From assembly GCF_001583435.1 (NCBI RefSeq), contig NZ_CP013251.1, positions 1,096,501 through 1,160,500 of the forward strand: a stretch of DNA of 64,000 nucleotides. The letters are read 5' to 3'. Within the stretch, counting starts at the first letter, position 1. The number at the start of each line of letters is the position of its first letter. Source of the DNA: Endozoicomonas montiporae CL-33 (GTDB lineage: Bacteria; Pseudomonadota; Gammaproteobacteria; Pseudomonadales; Endozoicomonadaceae). Below, in pieces: positions 1 through 12,000 of the stretch. Made by a program: the position numbers and the translations under genes. The notes beneath the pieces were generated by a model. It was not told the origin of the DNA, made no database searches, and worked only from the letters and a program-made list of their open reading frames with translations.

Positions 1-2
1 AT

Positions 3-3000
3 GTGGGAGTCGGTGGCGGTACATTGTACGCCGGTGGTAAGCAGGGTGCTGGTCTTGCTATTACGTTTGCTGAAATCAACGATCCTTCAGCCATTATCGG
101 TGATGCCAATCCCGATGGTAATAATACCCTCAGTACTGCTTACGACGAGGACGTTTATGATGGCGCAGCCACGGAAGCCATTATTGATTTTAGTGGCAGT
201 AACCGCTCTTATCTGAACGACTTTGACCGTGTAGATGTCAGTGCCCGCAGTCTGAGTCAGATTGGTATTGGCGCGGCAGGCATTGGCTACAACAATAATC
301 AGGAAGATTCGCTCGGTTTTCAGGGCAGCTTTGCCATAGGTTCTATTGGCGCGGATACCAAAGCGTTAATCAAAGGCACGAATATTACCGGTGCTGGTGT
401 CGTCAATGCGAACGCCAGTGGCGACAAAGACGGTAGTCTTGACTCCATTCTCAGCGGATTGGGTTCCAGCAAGTTAAATAAGGATTATGACTTTAGCGGC
501 GCTGAAGCCATTGATAATACCAACGTTCATACCAATGAAAACGGCAGTGGTTCGACCTACAGCTATTCATCGGAAGGCAAGCGGATTATTGCTGTAGCGG
601 GTGCTGTTCAGATGGGCAAAAAGAATCTGGGCATTTCCTATGCCCATGCCGACGTTAAAAGCGAAACCAAAGCCCGCTTGGTAGACGTCAATATCAATAA
701 AAACGATGCCGCCGCAGACGTTAGCGTGAATGCCCGTGATGATTCATTGCTTTACACCGTAGCCATTGGCGTTGGTGTGGGGACGGGTGGTTTTTCCGGC
801 GTTGGCTCTGTGGCGGTTAACCGTTTGAATAATCAAGTGCTGGCAGAAATTGGCAATTGGAATGGTTCGGATAAAGGCACCATTAATGCCAGCAATGTGT
901 CGGTTGTTGCCCAGAACGATATGGATCTTATCAACGTTGCAGGTTCGGTTGCTGTTGGCAGTGGTCAGGGCGGGGCATTAGCCGGTGGTTTGGCAGTGGC
1001 TTTGAATCTGGTGGGTACGGATGAGCATTCCACTAAAGCCAGAGTCAGCAACACCAGCCTGAAAGTCGATGAAAACCTGACGGTCAGAGCGCTCAGTGGC
1101 ACCTCGAATGATCATAATTTGCTGGTCGGTAATGCCATTGCCATCGGTGCCAACCTGAGTCAGAGCGGCATTGGTTTTGCCGGTGCTATTTCAACCAACA
1201 ACATTGACCAGTCGGTTGAAGCCGGTATTAAAGACATCGCCACCAATCGAAGTAGCGATGCTGCTTCAGACAGTGGCGGCGATGTGATTGTTCAGGGGCA
1301 AGACTACAGTGACAGCGTAGCAACAGCTTGGATGGGGGCGGGTTCCGGTAACGGTTCGGCGGGTGGTGTGGCTATTGCCACTAATCGGGTGGATTCCGAT
1401 GTCACCGCAGAAATTCTGGGTAATAATGGCAATCCGGGCAGCACGACCCTGAAAGCAAAAAATGTGGTCGTGGACGCTTATCGTCGCAACTGGTTGTTGA
1501 CCATTGATGCAGGCGTAGCCGCTTCCAAACAGGTGTCGCTGGCAGGCTCTGTCGGTACGGGGATTATAGACGGCGATGTTACCGCACGTATTGCTAAGGA
1601 TGCCCGTATTGAAGCATGGAACAATGTGTTGGTGAACGCCGATGCCCTCAGTGTCAATTTAGTGGGCAGTGGTGCAGTGGGTATTGGTCTGGATGCCGGA
1701 GCCGGTGCCGTTGCCATATCCACCGCAATGGAATATGGCAAAACAGAAGCGTACATTGATGACGCCGTGGTCATTGCTAAAGGTAAAGGTGCCACCATGC
1801 GGGTGGATACCGGAGACCTTGAAGGGTATGGCGATCTTCCTGATCTTTCTACCGCGGGTGATGATTCCAACCCCGATGCTGTGTCCATGAATGACCTGAC
1901 CAGCGGGTTCGATCTGCTCTCTGTTGAACGCACCAAAGACTCGGTGAATGGCTTGGTGGTCAACGCCACCTCCAGAACCAAACAGCGAGCCATCACTGTC
2001 GGTGGTGCCGGTGGTAAAACCGTTGCCATTAATGCGAACGTTGCCACCAACGGCACCTACAACGCCACCAAAGCGTATATCAACGAGGCGACCATTAACG
2101 ATGGTGTCAGTAATGAAGACGGTGCGGATGTTTATGTTCGTGCTAATGCCCACGAAGCAGGATTAGCCGTTTCGGCAGGGATTGCCGTCTCTGGAGGCGG
2201 AGAAGCGGCAGGCGCCGGTGTGGGTGGTTTTGCTACCAATGCACAGAAGCGTTCCAGTGAAGCCACCGTGGTGAACAGCACGTTGAATGCAGACAAGCTG
2301 ACCATTGACGCTAATTCATCCAAACTGGCGCAGGCGGTATCGGCCGGTGTCGCTGCGGGGCTGGGCGCTACAGGCGGTTTGGGTGGTGCGGCTTCCGTCG
2401 TGATTACGGAACAACTGGGGCATACCCGGGCATGGCTGCGGGGCGGGACAACGAATGCCGATGAGGTGGTGGTGGTTTCAGACCGCCGTCAGGAAACCAA
2501 TGTTGCGGCGGGTGCTGCGGGCATTGGTACCACGGTGGGTGTTGGTATCGGTTTGGCCGTGAACATCGTCGGTGGTGACTCTCTGGCGATCATCGGCAAT
2601 GATTTGGACGACAGTGGTGATACACGCACCATGGCGGTTAATGCAGATACTATCAAGGTGGATGCCGACCGTGTTTCCAGTGCGAACAGTTATGTGTTTG
2701 GTGCGGGTTTGTCCGGTAGTTTTGGTGTTGCCGCCATGGTCAACACCACGGAATTCCGGGGTGAAACCCGTGCCGGCATTCACGGTTATCTGAAAAGCAA
2801 TAACCTGACCACGGACCTTCGTGGCAGTGATGGCAGCTCTGCTGCGACTAATGTCACGGTGAATGCCCAGAGCATTCAGGATGCGGATCACTGGGCGGCG
2901 GGTATTGGTGCCGGTGCCAGTGTGGGCGTGGGCGCGGTTGCCAATGTCGTCCTGGGTCGTTCACAGGTTTACAGTGAAGTGGTGGGGTCGGATATCAAGG

Positions 3001-6000
3001 CCGATACGCTTGATCTTGATGCGACTGCCCGGCGTACTTCACGCCTGATCAGTGTCGCCGGAGGCGCATCCACCAATGCTGCCGCCGCCGTGAGCATTGG
3101 GGTGGCACTGTACGGTCAGGGGGATACGACCGCAGAAGATGGCACGAATGCCGAAGACGAATTCGACCCCAGTCGCAATGAAGCCAACACCGTACTGGCG
3201 ACGGATACCGCCAGTTATAACAGACATCTGTCTGATGAAGAGCTGGCAACGCTGTCGGCCGATTCGGGTGTCACCATAGAACGCAGCGGCATTCCTTCTG
3301 CGTCAACCACCACAGAGTCTGGTCAATCCCTTAAGTTAAGCGGTGAAAGTGTCACCGCAGCCAGAATCAGTGGCGGCGATATTGATGTGGACACGCTGAA
3401 TGTTAATAGTCGTACATTGCAGCACAGTTATCAGGGGCTGGGTGCGGCTCAGGTCAGCACCGTGGGCATCGCCGGAGTCATCGGTATTAGCCGGTCCTAT
3501 GAAATGAACATCGCCACTGTAGACAGTAACATCAAGGCTGACGATGTGGTGATTGGTGCCAGCCTCGAAAACGTCAGTGACGACGATGCCGCGTTGGAAA
3601 TGAAAAGCTTTATTGTCGGGCTGGGTGGCACCAGTGTTGTGGTGAATTATAACGATGCCCGCAGCGAAAACCGTGTGGTGGCAGGCATCAATTCCGTAGA
3701 AGGCAATGACACCGGCGATCTGGTGGTGTCAGCGCATGATTCTACAGAAATCCGTTTGGGCGATGTGGACAGCGGCAAACCTTCATCGGCTACCGATGGC
3801 AACCTTAACTTGAATATTGGTGCCGGAGCCATAGGCGTCAGTATCGGGTATGCCGAAAAAGACAGCGATATTGATGCCTGGATTGGCGAAACGGGCAAAT
3901 TGATTGACGGTTTTAATAGTATCAGCCTGAACGCTGTTAATTCAGGCATGGTCAAGAGCACTAACTTCGCGTTGGCGGGTGGTTTGCTTGCCGGCGTTCA
4001 GGGCGTTGTGACGGATGCTCGTGATGATTCTGATGTGAAGGCCATTGTTTACGGCACCATTGATACAGGCTCCGATACCAGCGTCGTGAATATTAGTGCC
4101 CAGTCTACACCCGAGCTTTACTCCAGTGCTTATGGTGTCACTGTGGCCGCCGGTGGTTCTATGGGTGGGTCGTTTGCTTATGCGATCACCAATACGAAAG
4201 CAGAAGCGGAAGTGGCTGATGGCACTGTCTTTAACGGCAGTGGTCATGTGGTGGTGCGCTCAGAGACGGGTAGCGGTGCGGATGGCTACGAAACGGCTTA
4301 TTCTGCAGCTTTTGCTGCGTCTGGCGGGCTTTTTCTGGGTGTGGCGGGCAGTGAGGCTCGTTCAACCAATAAAGCTCAGTCTGTTGCCCGTGTCGGTGAC
4401 GGTGTTTACTTGCCGTATTCTGACTTCTCGGTGTACTCACGTCATACCGGCGTGCAGATTGCCGATGCCGATGGTTATTTTGTCGGATGGGTTGCTGGCG
4501 GTTATCAAACGGGTGTCGCTCAGTCTTTCTCATCCAGTCGGGTTGAGTTTGGCAAGAATCCCATTGCAGCCCTTGAGCGTCCGGGTGATTTGATTCTGGA
4601 TGCCAGCAGTTATAACCAGAACCAGAGCTTTACCACCGCAGGCGGTGGCGGTTATTACTCGGGCAGTGCCGCAGAATCGGTGATGGATGCTGGCGACCAT
4701 AGTAATGGTCATTATTCTGCTGCCGTGCTTGTGGATGATTGGTCCGGCAATTATCGGGTGGTGCCGGTGGATGCGGGCGGTGTTTATATTTCGGCTGCCA
4801 GTGAAACCGAGTTTTTTGCCGGTACAGATTCGACCACCGTTTCTGTGGTGGGTGGCTCGGGTGCGACTTCGTTGGTAGAAGTGGATACCAATGCCCAAGT
4901 CGAATTAGGTGAAAATGTCAGCTTCTCGGCGATGCAGCTCGATATCGACGCTATTAATGGTGCCTCTCAGATTCAGAACCCTTATTTCAATGGCTTTACT
5001 TCTTCCATTCACGGTGTCGGTGGGGGTGCGCTCAATGGTTCGGCGGGGCTTTCTTATCAAAACCTGAAAAATCTGACCGCTGAAGTGGTGGTCGGTAAAA
5101 ACGCCGTTCTGAAAATTTCGGATCTGGCGTGGCTCGATGACACCTACGATCACAAGATTACGCTGGATGCGTTCACTGATTTCTTTGTCTACGACGAATC
5201 TAAACTGGAAATCGGTGGTGCTTTACAGGGTGCGGGTGCGGAGTCTGATGTTGACGTTAAGGTGCGTAACAAGATTTCACTGGGCGAAGGTGTAGAGCTT
5301 TATAATCCGGTGGGTGAAATTGGCATTGGCACCTATTCACGGGGAAGTGCCGTTTCTCAGGCGAATGTGACGGTGTATGCCGCAGCCGGTGTTGTCGGTG
5401 GTGTCAGCACGGTGGATCTGGATATTCTGAACCAAGTAAGTGTGGGTAAGAATGTCGAGATAAACGGCTATGGCAATGTGGGCATTTACAGTGGTCGCAG
5501 CAGTAGCTATTTTCAGGAAAACCAACTAACAGGCAATGCGCTTGCCAATGTTTATAACTGGACAGCGATTCCTATTCCGGCGGGTAACAAGGCGAAATCC
5601 AATATCACGCTGAACAATAATGTGGTGTTTGCGGATGGCTTTGATATCGGTTCTGACAGTCATGTCTTTATTGAAGCGAACGAAGGGCTGCTGAGCTCTT
5701 CTCACCGTGGCGTTGAAAAAAATCCCTATCTGGAACTGTTCAGTTCCGAAACCAAGTTTGGCAGCAGTGACACAATCACCAGTAATGTTCTGACGTTTAA
5801 CGGCAGTGGTTCTGTCGTCGCGGGTCAGTATGCTTATCAGTGGGTTGAAATAGAAACCAACGGTACGATCAGCAAACAACTCTACCGATACGGCACCGCT
5901 GCCAGAATGGACGATAAGTATTCCAGTCGTGCTGAACTGCAAGCGTATATCAAGGAGCTGGAGGATCGGGTGACGTTGCTGGAGTCTTGGGATGGCTCCA

Positions 6001-9000
6001 GTACGGTGATAGGAGGCATTACTGTCAGTGATGGCGACGGTGAAGATGGTGAAGACACCAGTAGTTCATCGGGTTCGGCATCAGAAACGGTAGTTGATGG
6101 CGGCTCTAACCCTTATCTGGCAGAAATAGAAGAACTAAAATCAGAGATCGTATTGTTGTCCGCGATTGTTAATGACCTGTCGGCTAATCCGAATTATGCC
6201 ATAAGAGTGGCGGATGTTCAGGCGACGGCGGGTAACATTAATCTGGTGGCTGACACCATTACATTGGCTGGCAGTAATAAGCCGACCTTCACCGCGAAAG
6301 GCGATGCCTACGTTAAGGTGGATAATAAAACCGATGAACACCTGTTACTCGAAAATCTGAGTATTACCAATCAAACCGGCGGTAATGTGTTTGTCACGGG
6401 CGGTGCTTCATTGGGTAGCAGTCATATCTTTGAACAGTCTGGTAGTGATTATACATCGACCACCGGCATTGTTATTAGCCATGCACCGACGGGTGCGAAC
6501 TATCTGGACTCCGACGTTATTATTAATGGCGACCTCTCGAACCTGTTATCCAGCGTGACTATTGATGTGGCAGAAGGGGACTTAATTCAGCAAGCGGTGA
6601 TTGAAGCCAATGCCATTAACCTGAATGTCGAAAATGGCAGCTTGCTGCTGAATTCCAACAAACCTCAGACTTATGGTCGTGACCCTAAAGCGCTGGTTAA
6701 CTACACCGCAGGATGGAAGCCTTCGGCCGAAGGGTTTGTTCAGCTGTATATTAACGACAAGTACAGTACAGCCATCAATGCCACCGGCATTAATGATTTT
6801 AACAACTGGTTCACGGGCAGGGCGATTCGCCATACGGATGATCAGAAAAGTTATTATCAGGGCAGTGGTTACGGCTATGACGAGATGAACATCTACTTCA
6901 ATTGGGGCTTCAGTGACAGTCAGGAATATAGCGACAATGGTGCGATTGTGTTTGAAATGCGATCCAACAGCAGCGGTCGTGGTGGCAAATATTGGAAATT
7001 CAAACCCGTTTGGAACAAGCAGTCTGATCTGACTCAGAGTGCCACTTACGCTCAGGTAAAAAGCGCATTGGGAGGTACTGGCACCTCCATCATTGGCGAA
7101 AAGGTGGTAATTAATGCTGAGCGTTTGGATATCAACGGAAAAATTATTGTTGGTACGGATAACGCATGGTCAGTGGATGTCGGATCAGGTTTTGATAATA
7201 AAATTGCTCAATATATCAGTGATGCCGGACTGTCTGCCGGTGATGTCGTTAATATCAGACCCGGAGAAACCAAAACACTGTGGGTCAGAAACAGTTTTGG
7301 GCTGTTAGAAAGAAAATTCTATACATTTGATGTGTCGTCTAATGGGGGTTCGAGCGGCATTGGACTGACCTATGATGTCGCTTCGGGCAAGCTGGTGGCG
7401 GACGATATTCCGGTGAGTGGTGGTGGCTATGTTGCGATTCGTGCCCGAATTTCTTCCACCGGACAGGATGGCAATATTACCGTTAAAGACGGTTTGGGTC
7501 AGATTGATATCAATAACGATTCCAACAAGCAGCTGGTACTAGGCACGGTCAGTGCCGGAGACGATGCCACTGGCGTGATTCGAATCACCGACCTGAATAA
7601 GCGCAAAAACGGCAGTTATTACAGTGAGTGGTTTGTGCACTCACCCGGCAATAAAATCAGGCAGTACGAAACCAATGCCTGGGCGGTCAGCTACGACGAA
7701 TCCAATTACATTAAAAGTTTAGGGGGAACCGGTACCACCTCAACCATGACGTACAACCCTCTGGCCGGACAGCTGTTTTATATTCGTGAAGGGGCGACCG
7801 TTCGCAGAAGCATTGATCCGCCGGGAGACAGCTCTGAACCTTATGATGGTAAAGACATTGATGGCTACTTTGCCAAATACCCCGGCACTGTCGGCAACTG
7901 GTATTACGAAACCGACTGGAATACAGAAACCAGCTATTACACCAACTGTTCCGTAAAAGCCGAAGCGTGCTCGGGTGGTACCGCCAGCAATTATCTGACT
8001 CAGGTTTACGACTATGGCGGTGCGAACCTCTGGCGGGTGAAGTGGGGTCTGAGCTATGACAAGTATTACGGTAGCAACATGACCAATGTCGATCCGTCGG
8101 TTAGAGTCGCCTATCGAATGTGGATGGATGCCCATACGTATGTGAAGGCGGATAACCCGATTACGTTCCAGTTCACCGGTTCTGCCCAAGGTTCGATTGA
8201 CCTCACATCCAAGTCAACCATACAACTGACCGGCAATGTCTATAACCCCAGAGGGACGACCAATATCAGTACCCTTCGGAATCTGGTGACCTCAAACTCA
8301 ACCGCTATTACTTCCGATGTCACCACGATCACGGCAATGGGTAGCATTGGTCGCAAGGATAATGCGTTGTCCATTGTGACCGATGAACTGGGGCTGAACT
8401 CCACCCACGGTTCGCTGTATTTCAATGTGACCGGTACGGATGGCGATGTCGAACTTCAGCACCTTAAAGCAAAATACGACATTATTGGGGTGTTTGATAA
8501 AGGCATTGTGGCGAAAAACAGCAGCACCCTTGTGCAGTCTGACCAACTGGATCTGACCAGCTCTACCGGCAGTATCGGTAAAGTGGGTACCGTAGGAAAC
8601 ACCAGTACCTATCAATACATTAATATCTCTACCACCGGTGCTGTAAAACTCAACGCGGCAACGGATATTGCGGTCAACCAGAACAGCGGTGATATGGAGC
8701 TTCACAGTGCTAATGCCAGTGAAGATATTGTTATCCGGCTGGGCAACGGGCGGATAACCAATGGCATCGGACGACTGGACAAGACGGATGAGGAATTGGC
8801 TTATGACGCGTCGGTTTGGGATAGCCTGAACCTGCTCAGTGATGAGGCGGGTGCTGTCACGGTGTCGTCTTATGAGAACCAGTTTTCCCACAAGTATCAT
8901 ACTTACTGGATGTTGAAGCAGAGGCTGAGTGATAACAGTGATGCCAATTTCACCATTGACCCTGCTTTTATTGAAGCTTTGAAACTGCGTTACAGCATCA

Positions 9001-12000
9001 ATGATGAGGCAGAGCTGACAAGTGCTGTGAAGTCTGACTACCAAGGGCTTACACAATGGTTTGCCGATCAGATTGCCGTGGCAGATGTTTATGAGAACCC
9101 TGAAGAGGCCATCGGTAAAGAGCAAAAAGGCATACTGTATGGTTACGATTATGGTGACCTGCTGACCGGAGGTTACGATCAGAATTACAAGCTGACGCTG
9201 GCGAAAGAGTCCGGCTGGTACAGTGACATGGTGGAAGGCGCTCGCTGGAAGCAAAGTCAGTTGGATATCAGTATTTCTTCTACGGCACTGAATGGTGATG
9301 CGTCCAGTCAGATTACCAACCGGGATGCCAATGTTAAGGCATCGAATGTTCATCTGATGGCCAATGGAGGCAGTATTGGTGAAAACCTGAATGATCTGGT
9401 GTTCAGTATTAAGCGAGATGGGACAGGCAGTATTTCTGATGCCCAAAAAGCGGCGTTACTGGCAGCAGGGGCAGGGGATATTTCCACGACAGTGACCAAT
9501 GATGCCGTCACTTTCAATGTGAAGCAGGTTGACCCCATTAAAGTGGATGCGCCGGGTGAGTTATACGCCTCGGCCACCAATGAGATTTATATTGAGTCCA
9601 CATCTGGTCTTACCATTGGCAAGCTGGAATCGGCCAGTAAAGATATACGACTGATTGTTGATGGTGCCATCAGTGCGAAGGCGGGGCTGACTCATATTAA
9701 AGCCAGAGATTTGTTTATTGCGAATACTCAGGGTGATATTGGTTCGCAGTCCAGTGCTGTGAAACTGAATCTTAGCGGTACTTTACGTCAGGCAGGGGCA
9801 TCCTCAGATATGTACCTTCAGGGGGGTGGAGACGAGCTTTATATTGGGGCGGTCAGTGCTGGCGGTTTGCTTTCCATTCATAACAGCAACGACCTGTTGG
9901 CTTATAACGATGATAGTTTCCTTTCCGCTGAGTTTTTCAACCTCGATGTCAATAGCCACGATCTGGGCAGTAGTGCCCGCACTCTGAACCTGATTATGTC
10001 CGGAGTCGGAACCTTCCGGGCAGATGCGGGTAATGCATGGTTGAACATCAAAGACTCCAGCCTGTTTACCCTTGGGCAGGTAGATGTCGATAATCGTTTG
10101 TCTCTGAATGCGTCGGGCGCTCTGGCTTTGCAGGGTAATATGAAGGTGGCTGATCTGATTCTGGATGCTAACGGCGATCTGACGTCTGGCGCTTACGCAA
10201 TGACGGTTGGTAATGATGCGGATATTGAGGCTGCCAATATTGACCTGAGCGGTATGAATGTGAACGTTGGCAGTGCCAATATGTATGCCCGTTCCGGCAC
10301 GCTGGCATTGGGGAATGTGACGGCTAATAAAGGTCAGTTGACGCTGCTGGCTAACGGTCAGTTGACGCTTAATGGCGATGTTGTGACCAAAGCCGACAAA
10401 CTGGTGGCTGATGCTAACCGGATTGTGATGGATGGACTGGCTTCCGTGACGAGCAGCAGCGATTTGGTTATGTCGGCAACCGACAGCATGAATCTGTTTA
10501 ACCTGATGGCTAAAAACGGTGCTATTGATCTGGTGGCTACCAACGGCTTCGATGAATCGCTTGGGGCGATCGAAGCGCATGGGTTGGATGCCCGCAAGAT
10601 AGACATTGACACTCAGACAGACCTGACGTTGACCGGCAGTATTGTTGCTTCAACAGAAAATGTGCAACTGACTTCCGGCGGTGACATGCTTTTGAATGCA
10701 GATATCACCAGTGACAAAGGCTCGATTATTGTTCATGGGCAAAAAACACTGTCAGCTGGTCGTCGCTTGAAAGCAGGCAAGGATGTCGTGCTGGAAACGG
10801 TTGGCAGCCAAGCTTTGGGTACGCTGAAAGTTGGTAGAAATCTGGATATTGATTTAGCGGGTGGATCTGCCCTGAGTATTGAAGCAGCGACGGTGGGTGG
10901 CGTTGTTGATATTCTTTCCAGTGGTGATCTCAATCTCTCCGGTTCTATGGCAGCCAGTGATGTTTTGATTGAAACCGCCGGTGAATTGGTGTCCGGAGGT
11001 TCCATCTATTCATCGGCTGGCTCCATGACGCTGAACGTGGGTAAGGGGCTGAATGTTCAGGGCGATATCGGTGCTTTCCGTCATATTGATATTGTTGCCA
11101 AAAAAGGTGTTGCGATGGCAGCCGGTCGAAATATGACGGCTGGCGGCGCTATGGATATTGATGCTGCATTCATCAAAATGAGCGACAGTAGCTTGATGCG
11201 TTCTGGCGGCGATATGAAGCTGGATGCATCGGGTTCAATGCGTTTGGGCGCGTTGAATGTGGGAAGGGATCTGGATATTGATATAGCATCTGGCTCCGAG
11301 TTGTTTATTAAATCTGCCACAGTGAAGCGCAATGTTGATGTACTTTCCAGTGGTGATCTGACCCTGTCTGGCTCGTTGGCAGCCGCAGGTGTCAACATTG
11401 AAACGGCAGGAAGCCTGACGTCGGGTGGCGCTCTCAGTGCTTCTGCCGGTTCTATGAATCTTCTGACAGGCAATACTCTCAAAGTTCGTGGTGATATCAG
11501 TGCCTCTGAGCATCTGGATATCGTCGCAAAAGGTGGGCTGACGATGGCAGCTGGTCGAAATATGACAGCTGGCGGCTCTATGGATATTAATGCTGCTTTC
11601 GTCAAAATGAGCGACAGTAGCCTGATGCGTTCTGGCGGCGATATGAAGCTGGATGCCTCGGGTTCCATGCTGCTGGGCACGCTGGATGTGGGGGGTGATC
11701 TTGATATTGATATCGAATCCGGTTCAGAGCTGGCAATTAACTCTGCCACCGTCGTCGGTGATGTGGATGTGCTTTCCAGCGGTGATCTGACCTTGTCCGG
11801 CTCGTTGGCGGCTGCCGGTGTCAACATTGAAACGGCAGGAAGCCTGACGTCGGGTGGTGCTCTCAGTGCTTCTGCTGGTTCTATGAATCTTCTGACAGGC
11901 AATATTCTCGATGTGCAGGGTGATATCAGTGCTTCTGAGCATCTGGATATCGTCGCAAGAGGTGGGCTGACGATGTCAGCTGGTCGGAATATGACGGCTG

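Noticed and set aside
8298..9446. 382-residue minus-strand frame inside tpsA
   Set aside because: Low-complexity shadow of the repetitive exoprotein; no start signal or family.
11081..11902. 273-residue minus-strand repeat protein
   Set aside because: Its repeats simply mirror the 429-bp tpsA repeats on the opposite strand.
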